From assembly GCA_051866775.1 (NCBI GenBank), contig JBJDXR010000003.1, forward strand, positions 3,094 through 67,093: a stretch of DNA of 64,000 nucleotides, written 5' to 3'. The DNA is from RUG626 sp051866775 (GTDB lineage: Bacteria; Bacillota; Clostridia; Oscillospirales; Oscillospiraceae). Within the stretch, counting starts at the first letter, position 1, and every line of letters starts with the position of its first letter. Made by a program: the position numbers and the translations under genes. Positions 25,293-33,900 of the stretch are shown here, piece by piece. The notes beneath the pieces were generated by a model. That model made no database searches, was not told where the DNA came from, and was given only the letters and a program-made list of their open reading frames with translations.

Positions 25293-26565
25293 GCTTTCAG
25301 AATACGGCAGAATAGGCGAGATAGCGTGGTTTGACGAGCTTCCCAACGGACTGAGGCTCTGCGTAGTTCCGAAGCCCGACTACAAAAAGAGCATGGCCTT
25401 TTTCGCCACGAATTATGGCGGGGTGGACAGGCGCTTCAAGCTCTCCGGTAAATGGATGGACACCCCCGCGGGAGTGGCGCATTTTTTGGAGCATAAGATG
25501 TTTGATATGGAGGATGGAGAAAACGCCCTCACGATACTCTCGGAGCGCGGGGCCTCGGCCAATGCCTTTACCTCCTCGGATATCACCGCATACCACTTTG
25601 AGTGCACCGATATGTTCTTTGAGAATCTTGAGCTTCTGTTAAAATTCGTCTCTACGCCGTATTTTACGGAGGAGAGCGTTCAGAAGGAGCGGGGCATAAT
25701 CGGCCAGGAGATAAAAATGGTGGAGGACGAGCCTGATTATGCCGTGTACTACGGGCTTGTAAGGAGCCTTTTTAAGCACAATCCTGTGCGTGACGCCGTT
25801 GCGGGTTCGGTGGAGAGCATCGAAAAAATAACTGCTGAGACGCTTTACGGCTGCCACAGAGCCTTCTATACCCCCTCCAATATGACACTGGCAGTCGTGG
25901 GGAACCAGGACCCTCAAAAGATCCGGGATATGGCGGTGAGGCTTCTTCCGGAATATAACGCGCCGTACGCGGAGCGGGATTACGGTGCAGCTGAGGGGGA
26001 GCTGCCGGCAGATATGCGCACGGAGCGCCGGATGGAGGTCAGCGCCCCGATATTTCTTGCCGGGGCAAAGTCAGAGTCCGGGCTTAAGGGAAAGAGCGGC
26101 GCGCGGTTTGAACTTGTTGCCTCAATGGCAATGAGCACACTCATGGGCAAGGCTACGCCGCTGTATAACAGGCTGTATTCCGAGGGACTTGTCAACGACA
26201 CCTTCGGCTACGATTTTGAGCGCACATCGGGAGTGTCGCTCCTGTCCTTCGGAGGGGAGAGCAAAAATCCGGAGCTTGTGTGCCTGCGAGTGCTGGAGGA
26301 GGCGGCAAAGATAGCCGCCAAGGGCGTGGACGAGGAATTCTTCGTAAGACGCAAAAAAACGACCTACGGGCGCATAATAAGGGCGCTGAACTCATTTGAC
26401 AGTATATGCTATAATCTAGCTGCTGCGGGATTTGATGGGTATGATTATTTTGAGACGCTGGATATCCTTGACGGAATAACGGCGGAGGATGTCAGAAGCT
26501 TTATAGCGAAATATGTCGTTCCCGAGCGCACGGCCATATCTATCATTCAAAAGCTTGAGAGGTGA
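25285..26565 (+). CDS. M16 family zinc peptidase, catalytic partner (YmfH type)
   Basis: This 426-residue protein has the inverted zinc motif HFLEH (in GVAHFLEHKMF) near residue 75 and the downstream Glu in GIIGQEIKM, the complete M16 active site. The second lobe contains the family Arg-Tyr-like region (TPLYNRLYSEGL). It is probably cytoplasmic, since no signal peptide is present. ATG 25285 is preferred over an in-frame start 12 codons upstream because GGGGAGGA precedes it. It is followed 6 bp later by lgt. Substrates are unknown; paralogues process small peptides or bacteriocin precursors. Confidence 0.92.
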   Translation: MLKLSEYGRIGEIAWFDELPNGLRLCVVPKPDYKKSMAFFATNYGGVDRRFKLSGKWMDTPAGVAHFLEHKMFDMEDGENALTILSERGASANAFTSSDITAYHFECTDMFFENLELLLKFVSTPYFTEESVQKERGIIGQEIKMVEDEPDYAVYYGLVRSLFKHNPVRDAVAGSVESIEKITAETLYGCHRAFYTPSNMTLAVVGNQDPQKIRDMAVRLLPEYNAPYAERDYGAAEGELPADMRTERRMEVSAPIFLAGAKSESGLKGKSGARFELVASMAMSTLMGKATPLYNRLYSEGLVNDTFGYDFERTSGVSLLSFGGESKNPELVCLRVLEEAAKIAAKGVDEEFFVRRKKTTYGRIIRALNSFDSICYNLAAAGFDGYDYFETLDILDGITAEDVRSFIAKYVVPERTAISIIQKLER

Positions 26566-26571
26566 TCCGGT

Positions 26572-27561
26572 GTGTCAAAAGCCGCAATATCATTCCCGAT
26601 GCTGGGAGATTTCTCAATAAATCCATCAAACTATATCACTATTGGGAACTTTAAAATATACTGGTATGGAATTATCATCGCCGCGGGATTCTTGCTTGCG
26701 GTCATATATGCCAGCAAGCGCGCAAAGCAGTTTGGGCTTACGCCGGATAACATACTTGATGTGATAATCCTGGGCGTGCCGCTGGCAATAATCGGCGCAA
26801 GGATCTACTATGTTGTTTCAGAGTGGGAGATGTATGCGGATAACCCGATATCCGTCCTCTATATCTGGGAGGGCGGACTGGGTATGTACGGCGTCCTTGC
26901 CGGCGCAATAATCGCCCTTATCATATATGCAAAACACAAAAAGCTGTCCATACTGGCGTTTCTTGACCTGGTGTGCATCGGTTTCCTGATAGGGCAGTTT
27001 ATAGGCCGCTGGGGGAACTTCATGAACCGGGAGGCATACGGCTACGAGACGGATATATTCTGCCGCATGGGACTTACCCTTAACGGCGAGACGATATATG
27101 TCCACCCCACTTTTCTCTACGAGTCTCTGTGGAATTTTATCGGATTTTTGATCCTGCACTTCTTCTCAAAAAAGCACCGCAGGTATGACGGGCAGATTTT
27201 TCTCATGTATCTGGCGTGGTATGGCTTTGGCAGGATGTTCATTGAAGGGCTCCGCACCGACAGCCTCTACATTGCGAATACCGGCATAAGAAAATCCCAG
27301 CTTGTAGCCTGTGTGTCCTTCCTTACTGCCGCAGTGCTTCTGATGTATAACAAGTTCAAGGTGCACCACGACCCGGCTGATATGTTTGTAAATCGTAAGC
27401 TCGCTGCCGAGGCCGCCTCCGCAGAGGGGACGGGTACGGCCGATGGTGCTGCAAAGCAGGAGGAAGCAGAGACGGAGAACGAAGCGCCTGATGCTTCCGC
27501 TGAGATCCATGAAAACTCGGATAATAATAAAAATCATGAGGATAATGAAATTTCGGAATAA
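26572..27561 (+). CDS. lgt: Prolipoprotein diacylglyceryl transferase
   Basis: This 329-residue polytopic membrane enzyme transfers diacylglycerol from phosphatidylglycerol to the lipobox Cys of prolipoproteins. It has about seven membrane segments and the signature GRWGNFMNREAYG near residue 145. The N-terminal HxxxxYG-type motif is visible as IYWYGIIIAAG. A hydrophilic, Glu/Ala-rich tail of about 55 residues follows the last membrane segment and is not part of the core enzyme. GTG start with GAGAGGTG before it. Several lipoproteins in this window (33901, 36529) are potential substrates. Confidence 0.95.
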   Translation: MSKAAISFPMLGDFSINPSNYITIGNFKIYWYGIIIAAGFLLAVIYASKRAKQFGLTPDNILDVIILGVPLAIIGARIYYVVSEWEMYADNPISVLYIWEGGLGMYGVLAGAIIALIIYAKHKKLSILAFLDLVCIGFLIGQFIGRWGNFMNREAYGYETDIFCRMGLTLNGETIYVHPTFLYESLWNFIGFLILHFFSKKHRRYDGQIFLMYLAWYGFGRMFIEGLRTDSLYIANTGIRKSQLVACVSFLTAAVLLMYNKFKVHHDPADMFVNRKLAAEAASAEGTGTADGAAKQEEAETENEAPDASAEIHENSDNNKNHEDNEISE

Positions 27562-27589
27562 GGAATAATAAAACGGGAGGAAATTTAAA

Positions 27590-28087
27590 ATGGCAAATTT
27601 TGATTTTGAAGAGCTTAAAAGAAAGGCAGTTGAGACAGCCGGCAGCATTGCGGATAAATCCGCTGAGGTGGCAAAACTTGTTGCCGAGAAGGCATCTCTG
27701 CTTGCGAAGAAGGCCAAGCTCACCGCAGAAATCGCCGCAGAGAAGGAGAGCCTCAAGAAAAAATATCAGGAGCTGGGAAAGCTCTACTATGAGAAGTACT
27801 CAGGCGGTATAGATCCGGATTTTGAGCAGTCGGCTGAGGATATTCAGGTATCACTTGCTAAAATAAGCGAGAAGCAGGAGGAGCTTGACGCCATAAAGGC
27901 CGAGGCTGCAGCTGCGGACATCGATATCGATGAGGAATACGAGGATGCAGAGGTAACTGAAACGGCCGAGGATCCTGATATCGACATCGAGATCACTGTA
28001 GAGCATGAGGCCTCAGAGGAAGCAGCGGAGGAGGCACCTGCCTCTGAGGATCCCGCAGCTCCCGATGAGAACACCGCAGGAGAGTAA
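27590..28087 (+). CDS. Coiled-coil acidic protein, unknown function
   Basis: This 165-residue soluble protein has an N-terminal half of Lys/Ala/Glu-rich heptad-like helix (residues 5-115, e.g. AEVAKLVAEKASLLAKKAKL) and a C-terminal, almost entirely acidic tail (DEEYEDAEV onward). YEKYSG in the middle resembles a conserved patch of Clostridial proteins that may carry a zinc ribbon elsewhere; none is seen here. It is 28 bp behind lgt with its own GGGAGG and a terminator behind it. I do not recognise a characterised family. Confidence 0.7.
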   Translation: MANFDFEELKRKAVETAGSIADKSAEVAKLVAEKASLLAKKAKLTAEIAAEKESLKKKYQELGKLYYEKYSGGIDPDFEQSAEDIQVSLAKISEKQEELDAIKAEAAAADIDIDEEYEDAEVTETAEDPDIDIEITVEHEASEEAAEEAPASEDPAAPDENTAGE

Positions 28088-28100
28088 AAGTAAAAAACAA

Positions 28101-28132
28101 AACGCGGACGTCCCTTATCGTCCGCGTTTTTG
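28101..28132 (+). terminator. Rho-independent terminator
   Basis: ACGCGGACG and CGTCCGCGT form a perfect 9-bp stem with an 8-nt loop followed by five T. It ends the M16-lgt operon. Confidence 0.85.
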
Positions 28133-28266
28133 CGTATTTTAAGTTTTTTTATAACTTTTGGGCGATAGGCCGGCAGCTATTGGCGCTTTGGACATAGTTG
28201 TTATAAAAAAGCGGCGAAATTGTTCAAAATTTGGTGAAATGTCCGTTAAAAAATAAACATTTGATA

Positions 28267-28295
28267 TTGAAATATTCTTGGTCTGGATATAAAAT
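28267..28295 (+). promoter_or_regulatory. Sigma-A promoter for trmL
   Basis: TTGAAA, 17 bp and TAAAAT lie 30 bp before the trmL start. Confidence 0.6.
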
Positions 28296-28325
28296 ACAAG
28301 TATAATCCGCAGGAGGCGCATTTGT

Positions 28326-28811
28326 ATGGTAAATATTGTTCTGGTGGAACCTGAAATACCCATGAATACAGGCAATATTGCCCGTACCTGCGCCGCCACA
28401 AGAAGCAGGCTCCATCTCATAAAGCCGCTGGGGTTCGATATATCTGACAGAGCGGTCAAGCGGGCGGGGCTAGATTACTGGCCTATGGTGGATATAACGG
28501 TTTACGAGAGCCTTGAGGATTTTCTCAGCCAGCACGGGGATGAGGACCTGTGGCTCACCACCACCAAAGCACCAAGGCAGTATACCGAGGCCAGTTTTGA
28601 GGATGGCTGCTGGCTCCTTTTCGGCAAGGAGACGGCGGGGCTGCCGCAGTATCTAAGGGAGCGCTACCGTGATAGGTGCATACGGCTTCCCATGCGGCAG
28701 GACGCACGCAGCCTGAACCTTGCAAACACCGTCGCCGTGCTCTGCTATGAGGCTCTGCGCCAGCAGGGTTTCCCCGGGCTTAAGGGGACGGGAGAGATGG
28801 CCGAGGCTTAA
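28326..28811 (+). CDS. trmL: tRNA (cytidine/uridine-34-2'-O)-methyltransferase
   Basis: This 161-residue SPOUT methyltransferase modifies the wobble ribose of tRNA-Leu. The three SPOUT motifs are intact: NIVLVEPEIPMNTGNIARTC (given to 20 residues), FGKETAGLP and IRLPMRQDARSLNLANTVA. The length is typical for TrmL, without an N-terminal extension. It precedes pgk by 66 bp with no terminator between them, so some read-through into the glycolytic genes is possible. Confidence 0.95.
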   Translation: MVNIVLVEPEIPMNTGNIARTCAATRSRLHLIKPLGFDISDRAVKRAGLDYWPMVDITVYESLEDFLSQHGDEDLWLTTTKAPRQYTEASFEDGCWLLFGKETAGLPQYLRERYRDRCIRLPMRQDARSLNLANTVAVLCYEALRQQGFPGLKGTGEMAEA

Positions 28812-28877
28812 ACCATGTATTACCAGTCACATGCAATGCTTTTTTAATACGAACAATATGAATAAAGGAGAATTGTA

Positions 28878-30077
28878 ATGAACTACAACAAAAAATCAGT
28901 CCGCGATATAGACCTGTCCGGCAAGAAGGTGCTTCTGCGCTGTGATTTCAACGTACCCCTCAAGAATGGGGTTATAACCAGCGATAAGAGGATAGTAGCC
29001 GCCGTTCCCACCATTAAGTATCTTCTTGACAACGGCTGTGCAGTGATAGCCTGCTCCCACCTTGGAAAGCCCAAGGACGGCCCGGATCCCAAGCTGAGCC
29101 TTGCACCTGTTGCCGCGCGCCTTTCCGAGCTTCTGGGCATAGAGGTCAAGATGGCCGCTGACGTCGTTGGTGAGAGCGCCACGGCTATGGCCAAGGAGCT
29201 TAAGTCCGGAGAGATCATGCTGCTTGAGAACACCCGCTTCGAGAAGGGCGAGACCAAGAACGATCCGGAGCTTGTAAAGAAACTTGCGGCAATGGCCGAT
29301 ATATATGTTTCCGACGCCTTCGGCGCCGTACACCGCGCCCATGCCTCCACTGCCGGAGTTGCCGACTATCTGCCGGCCGTTTCCGGTTTCCTTATTGAGA
29401 AGGAGCTTGGCGTTATGGGCAAGGCCCTTGCTGATCCTGAGCGTCCGTTTGTAGCTATTCTCGGCGGTGCCAAGGTCTCTGACAAGCTCAACGTTATATC
29501 CAACCTCCTTGAGAAGGTGGACACCCTTATAATCGGCGGCGGAATGTCCTACACCTTCATGGCTGCGAAGGGCTATGGCATCGGCACTTCGCTCTTTGAC
29601 GAGGAGAAGGTCGACTACTGCAGACAGATGATGGAGAAGGCCGAGAAGAACGGCGTAAAGCTCCTTCTGCCGGTGGATACCGTTGTTGCGAAGGCATTCC
29701 CGGATCCCATTGACGGCGAGATCGAGGTCAAGACCGTTGCCTCCGACGCTATCCCCTCTGACATGATGGGCCTTGATATTGGAGAAAAGACCCGTGAGAT
29801 ATTTGCAGACGCCGTGAAGTCCGCAAAGACGGTTGTATGGAACGGACCCATGGGCGTATTTGAAAATCCGACCCTTGCCGCAGGCACCATCGCTGTTGCG
29901 AAGGCCTTGGCCGAGTCAGATGCCGTTACCATTGTCGGCGGCGGAGATTCCGCTGCAGCATGTGAGCAGCTCGGCTTTGCCGATAAGATCACCCACATCT
30001 CCACCGGCGGAGGCGCTTCCCTTGAATTCCTTGAGGGGAAAGAGCTTCCGGGTGTAGCCTGCCTGCTTGATAAATAA
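28878..30077 (+). CDS. pgk: Phosphoglycerate kinase
   Basis: This 399-residue monomeric enzyme transfers phosphate from 1,3-bisphosphoglycerate to ADP. The substrate-binding RCDFNVPL and the HLGKPK loop are in the N-domain; the nucleotide-binding GGGDSAAA and the hinge region VWNGPMGVFE are in the C-domain. Full-length. It is the first of three closely spaced glycolytic genes (pgk, tpiA, gpmI) with gaps of 11 and 2 bp. No gap gene for glyceraldehyde-3-phosphate dehydrogenase precedes it, unlike many Firmicutes. Confidence 0.98.
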   Translation: MNYNKKSVRDIDLSGKKVLLRCDFNVPLKNGVITSDKRIVAAVPTIKYLLDNGCAVIACSHLGKPKDGPDPKLSLAPVAARLSELLGIEVKMAADVVGESATAMAKELKSGEIMLLENTRFEKGETKNDPELVKKLAAMADIYVSDAFGAVHRAHASTAGVADYLPAVSGFLIEKELGVMGKALADPERPFVAILGGAKVSDKLNVISNLLEKVDTLIIGGGMSYTFMAAKGYGIGTSLFDEEKVDYCRQMMEKAEKNGVKLLLPVDTVVAKAFPDPIDGEIEVKTVASDAIPSDMMGLDIGEKTREIFADAVKSAKTVVWNGPMGVFENPTLAAGTIAVAKALAESDAVTIVGGGDSAAACEQLGFADKITHISTGGGASLEFLEGKELPGVACLLDK

Positions 30078-30088
30078 GGAGCCTTTAT

Positions 30089-30862
30089 ATGAACAGAAAA
30101 TACCGTAAAACAATAATTGCAGGCAACTGGAAAATGAACATGAAGCCCTCGGATGTCAAGCCATTTGCCGAGGAGCTGAAGAACATCGTTCCTAAGGCAA
30201 AGTGGTGCGAGACCGTAATCTGCGCGCCCTTTGTTGACCTGACCGCCGCGGTCAAGGCGTTTAAGGACTGCCGTATATCCGTAGGAGCGGAAAACCTCAA
30301 TGAGAACCCCAAGGGCGCCTACACCGGAGAGGTCGCCGCGGATATGCTTGCCGATATGGGGATAAAATATGTTATAATCGGCCACTCTGAGCGCAGGCAG
30401 TATTACGGAGAGACCGACATCTCTGTCAACAAGAAGGTCCACGCCGCGCTTGAGGCTGGCCTTCAGCCGATAGTCTGCGTGGGCGAGAGCCTTGAGCAGA
30501 GGGAGCTTGGCATAACCATAGAGCTTATTACTCTTCAGGTAAAGACGGCTCTTGCCAACGTCCCCGATGAAAAGGTCAGAAAGGTCGTCATAGCCTATGA
30601 GCCGATCTGGGCTATCGGCACAGGCAAGACCGCTACTGCGGAGCAGGCAAACGAAGTCTGCTGTGCCATCAGGGCAGTTATACGCAATCTTTACGGCGCA
30701 AGGGTCGCCAGGGCCGTAACGATCCAGTATGGCGGCTCCATGAACGAGAAAAACGCGGCTGAGCTGCTGGCGCAGCCGGACATCGACGGAGGCCTTATAG
30801 GCGGAGCCTCCCTTGTTCCGGAGAAGTTCGCGGCAATAATCAACGCCGCAAATCAGGAGTAA
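30089..30862 (+). CDS. tpiA: Triosephosphate isomerase
   Basis: This 257-residue TIM-barrel enzyme interconverts dihydroxyacetone phosphate and glyceraldehyde 3-phosphate. Catalytic residues are clear: Lys in AGNWKMN, His in IGHSERR and Glu in AYEPIWAIGTG. Phosphate-binding loops GGSMN and GGASL are intact. Start ATG has AAGGAG before it. Confidence 0.98.
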   Translation: MNRKYRKTIIAGNWKMNMKPSDVKPFAEELKNIVPKAKWCETVICAPFVDLTAAVKAFKDCRISVGAENLNENPKGAYTGEVAADMLADMGIKYVIIGHSERRQYYGETDISVNKKVHAALEAGLQPIVCVGESLEQRELGITIELITLQVKTALANVPDEKVRKVVIAYEPIWAIGTGKTATAEQANEVCCAIRAVIRNLYGARVARAVTIQYGGSMNEKNAAELLAQPDIDGGLIGGASLVPEKFAAIINAANQE

Positions 30863-30864
30863 AT

Positions 30865-32388
30865 ATGAAGAAACCAACGACTCTTATAATAATGGATGGC
30901 TTCGGAATTGATACGCCGGATCCGTCCAAAAACGCTATAGCCGCGGCAAAGACCCCAGTGCTTGACAAGCTCTTTGCCTCGTGTCCTCACAGCCGCCTCG
31001 CCGCCTCCGGCGAGGATGTGGGACTTCCCGACGGCCAGATGGGCAACTCCGAGGTGGGCCACACCAACATTGGAGCGGGACGCGTGGTGTTTCAGGATCT
31101 GCCGCGTATCACCCGTGCGGTGCGCGACGGCAGCTTCTTTGAAAATCCAGAGTATATTGCCGCTATGGATTCCGCAAAGATGAGCGGCGGCGCGCTCCAC
31201 CTGATGGGCCTTATGTCCGACGGCGGTGTTCACAGCCACAACGCCCATACATGGGCATTTATTGAGATGGCAAAGCGCCGTGGACTCTCAAAGGTCTATA
31301 TCCACTGCTTCATGGACGGACGCGACGTGCCGCCTTCCTCCGGAAAGGGATATATCGAGGAGTGCGTCAACAAGTGCAACCAGATCGGAGTAGGCAAGAT
31401 CGCAACCATTGCCGGGCGCTTTTACGCCATGGACCGGGACAACCGCTGGGACAGGGTCGAGAAGGCCTATAATGCCATAGTCTGCGGGGAGGGAAATTTT
31501 GATCCGGATCCCGTGCATGTTATGCAGGCGTCGTATGACGAGGGCGTGACAGATGAGTTTGTCGTTCCCACGGTCTGCTGCAAGGACGGAATGGTAAAGC
31601 CGGGCGACTCGGTCATCTTCACAAACTTCCGCCCTGACAGGGCCAGAGAGATCACCCGCACCTTTGTTGACCCGGATTTCTCCGGTTTTGAGCGCAAAAA
31701 GGGCTTCTTCCCGGTAAAATATGTCTGTACTACCCAGTATGACGCCACTATGCCCAACGTGACCGTTGCATTCCCTCCGGAGGAGCTTACCAATACATTT
31801 GGTGAGATCCTAAGCTCCAAGGGTATGACACAGCTTCGTATTGCCGAGACGGAGAAGTATGCGCATGTTACCTTCTTCTTTAACGGCGGCACGGAGCAGG
31901 TGTATGAGGGGGAGGACAGGGCGCTTATCCCTTCACCCAAGGAGTTCCCCACCTACGATCTCATCCCTGAGATGAGCGCCAGGAAGGTCGCTGAGGAGTG
32001 CGTGAAAAGGATCGAAAGCGGAAAGTATGACGCGGTGATCCTTAATTTTGCCAACTGCGATATGGTTGGCCACACAGGCGTGTTCTCCGCGGCGGTCAAG
32101 GCTGTGGAGACCGTGGACGAGTGTGTCGGAAAGGTCGTGGATGCCGTCGATAAAATGGGCGGTATCTCCCTCATAACGGCCGACCACGGCAACGCCGACA
32201 AGATGATAGATGAAGACGGCGAGCCGTTTACCGCTCACACAACAAATTTGGTCCCGTTTCTTATAAAGGGCGCGGGTGAGCTTAAGCTCAGAGACGGAAG
32301 GCTCGCGGATATCACCCCCACGATGCTCGACCTTATGGGGATTGAAAAGCCCGCAGAGATGAGCGGGGATTCGCTTATCGTAAAATAA
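30865..32388 (+). CDS. gpmI: Cofactor-independent phosphoglycerate mutase (iPGM)
   Basis: This 507-residue manganese-dependent enzyme converts 3-phosphoglycerate to 2-phosphoglycerate without bisphosphoglycerate. The alkaline-phosphatase-like core has the metal Asp in IMDGFG, the phosphorylated Ser in MGNSEVGH and late metal ligands in NCDMVGHTG and TADHGNADKM. The inserted phosphotransferase domain spans roughly residues 80-310 (DGRDVPPSS). It starts 2 bp behind tpiA and is ended by a strong terminator. Confidence 0.98.
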   Translation: MKKPTTLIIMDGFGIDTPDPSKNAIAAAKTPVLDKLFASCPHSRLAASGEDVGLPDGQMGNSEVGHTNIGAGRVVFQDLPRITRAVRDGSFFENPEYIAAMDSAKMSGGALHLMGLMSDGGVHSHNAHTWAFIEMAKRRGLSKVYIHCFMDGRDVPPSSGKGYIEECVNKCNQIGVGKIATIAGRFYAMDRDNRWDRVEKAYNAIVCGEGNFDPDPVHVMQASYDEGVTDEFVVPTVCCKDGMVKPGDSVIFTNFRPDRAREITRTFVDPDFSGFERKKGFFPVKYVCTTQYDATMPNVTVAFPPEELTNTFGEILSSKGMTQLRIAETEKYAHVTFFFNGGTEQVYEGEDRALIPSPKEFPTYDLIPEMSARKVAEECVKRIESGKYDAVILNFANCDMVGHTGVFSAAVKAVETVDECVGKVVDAVDKMGGISLITADHGNADKMIDEDGEPFTAHTTNLVPFLIKGAGELKLRDGRLADITPTMLDLMGIEKPAEMSGDSLIVK

Positions 32389-32412
32389 CTCGCATATGAT
32401 CTCATAACTTCC

Positions 32413-32451
32413 AAAAATTTCGGGATAATACTATTATCCCGAAATTTTTTT
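32413..32451 (+). terminator. Terminator between gpmI and eno
   Basis: A long stem (AAATTTCGGGATAATA and its complement) is followed by seven T. It separates eno from the pgk-tpiA-gpmI operon and ends 31 bp before the eno start, leaving almost no room for a conventional eno promoter downstream of it. Confidence 0.88.
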
Positions 32452-32482
32452 GCCCGAAAAGGCGGGCAGTCAGGAGGAGCTT

Positions 32483-33751
32483 ATGAGAGAGCACGTTGGA
32501 ATATGTGCGGTAAATGGACGGGAGATCCTGGATTCCCGGGGAAACCCGACGGTCGAGGCGGAGGTGTATCTTGAGGACGGGACCTATGCCCGGGCCTCAG
32601 TCCCTTCCGGCGCATCGACCGGAATTTTTGAGGCCCACGAAATGCGTGACGGCAGTGAGCGTTACGGAGGTAAGGGAACAAGACAGGCGGCGCAGAATAT
32701 AAAGGGTGAGATAAACCGCAGGCTCTGCGGGGAAAACGCCCTTGACCAGCCTGGTATAGACGGGATACTCTTATCCTTGGATGGCACGGAGAACAAGTCA
32801 CGTCTGGGAGCTAACGCCGTACTTGCCGTGTCCGTGGCCTGCGCAAAGGCAGCTGCAAAAAGCCGGGGGCTTCCGCTGTATAATTATCTTGGCGGCGCGA
32901 ATGCCAAGACGCTGCCGATGCCCATGATGAACGTAATAAACGGCGGAGCACACGCCGGAAACAGTATTGATATTCAGGAATTCATGCTGGTACCCGTCGG
33001 CGCCGAGACCTTTTCGAACGCTGTTCGCTGGTGCGCGGAGGTTTTCCATACGCTCCGCAGGGTTGTGCCTGCCTCCGGCGTAGGTGATGAGGGTGGTTAT
33101 GCACCGGAGCTTTCCTCGGATGAGGAGGCTCTCAAGGCCCTCGTCTCGGCGGTTAAGATGGCGGGCTTTGAGCCCGGCAGGGACTTTATGTTCTCAATAG
33201 ACGCCGCCACCTCAGAGTGGTACAGTGCCGAGGATGGACGTTACTACTTGCCAAAGCGCAAAAAGACCCTGACGCGTTCGGAGCTTATTGAAATGTGGCG
33301 CGGGTACTCTGGCAGCTACCCGATATTCTCGATAGAAGACGGCTGCGGCGAGGAGGACTGGGAAGGATGGGAGCTTATGACCCGGGAGCTTGGAAAGAGC
33401 ACTGTCCTCGTTGGGGATGACCTGTTTGTTACGAATGTGGAGCGCATCAAAAAGGGGATAGCTGTCGGCGCTGGCAACGCGGTGCTTGTGAAGATGAACC
33501 AGATAGGCACCTTGACGGAGACCATGGACGCTGTGGAGACGGCGAAAAAGGCGGGATTCTTATCTATAATTTCGCACCGCTCCGGAGAGACCGAGGACAC
33601 AACTATCGCCGATCTTGCCGTGGCTATGAACGCAGGATTTATAAAGACCGGCGCACCCTCGAGAACCGACAGAACGGCAAAGTATAACCGCCTCCTCAGA
33701 ATAGAGGAGGAGCTTGACGGTTCCGCCGCGTTTCCCCATATATTGAAATAA
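32483..33751 (+). CDS. eno: Enolase
   Basis: This 422-residue enzyme dehydrates 2-phosphoglycerate to phosphoenolpyruvate. It begins with the typical INGREILDSRGNPT-like region (here VNGREILDSRGNPTVE). The catalytic barrel has the Glu in GDEGGYAP, magnesium ligands in SIDAATSEW, IEDG and VGDDLFVTN, the catalytic Lys in VKMNQIGT and ISHRSGETED. ATG 32483 is chosen because CAGGAGGAG precedes it; the in-frame start 11 codons upstream falls inside the terminator. It may be transcribed by read-through of that terminator or from a promoter within gpmI. Confidence 0.98.
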   Translation: MREHVGICAVNGREILDSRGNPTVEAEVYLEDGTYARASVPSGASTGIFEAHEMRDGSERYGGKGTRQAAQNIKGEINRRLCGENALDQPGIDGILLSLDGTENKSRLGANAVLAVSVACAKAAAKSRGLPLYNYLGGANAKTLPMPMMNVINGGAHAGNSIDIQEFMLVPVGAETFSNAVRWCAEVFHTLRRVVPASGVGDEGGYAPELSSDEEALKALVSAVKMAGFEPGRDFMFSIDAATSEWYSAEDGRYYLPKRKKTLTRSELIEMWRGYSGSYPIFSIEDGCGEEDWEGWELMTRELGKSTVLVGDDLFVTNVERIKKGIAVGAGNAVLVKMNQIGTLTETMDAVETAKKAGFLSIISHRSGETEDTTIADLAVAMNAGFIKTGAPSRTDRTAKYNRLLRIEEELDGSAAFPHILK

Positions 33752-33764
33752 GACTTAAGCTTGT

Positions 33765-33799
33765 AAAATTGCCCGTTTATGAAAAAACGGGCAATTTTT
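33765..33799 (+). terminator. Terminator behind eno
   Basis: AAAATTGCCCGT pairs perfectly with ACGGGCAATTTT around a 10-nt loop, followed by T. Confidence 0.85.
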
Positions 33800-33834
33800 A
33801 TTCAATAAATTCTGTATTCTTATACAATTTGCTG

Positions 33835-33863
33835 TTGAAATTGTACATTTTATGATATATAAT
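33835..33863 (+). promoter_or_regulatory. Sigma-A promoter of the amino-acid importer operon
   Basis: TTGAAA, 17 bp and a perfect TATAAT lie 37 bp before the binding-protein gene. Confidence 0.75.
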
Positions 33864-33900
33864 CATGCACATATGAAAAAAGCAAAAGAAGGGAATACAT

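Noticed and set aside
29615..30877. Minus-strand open frame of 420 codons
   Set aside because: It lies opposite pgk and tpiA, both complete and certain. No ribosome-binding site and no family resemblance.
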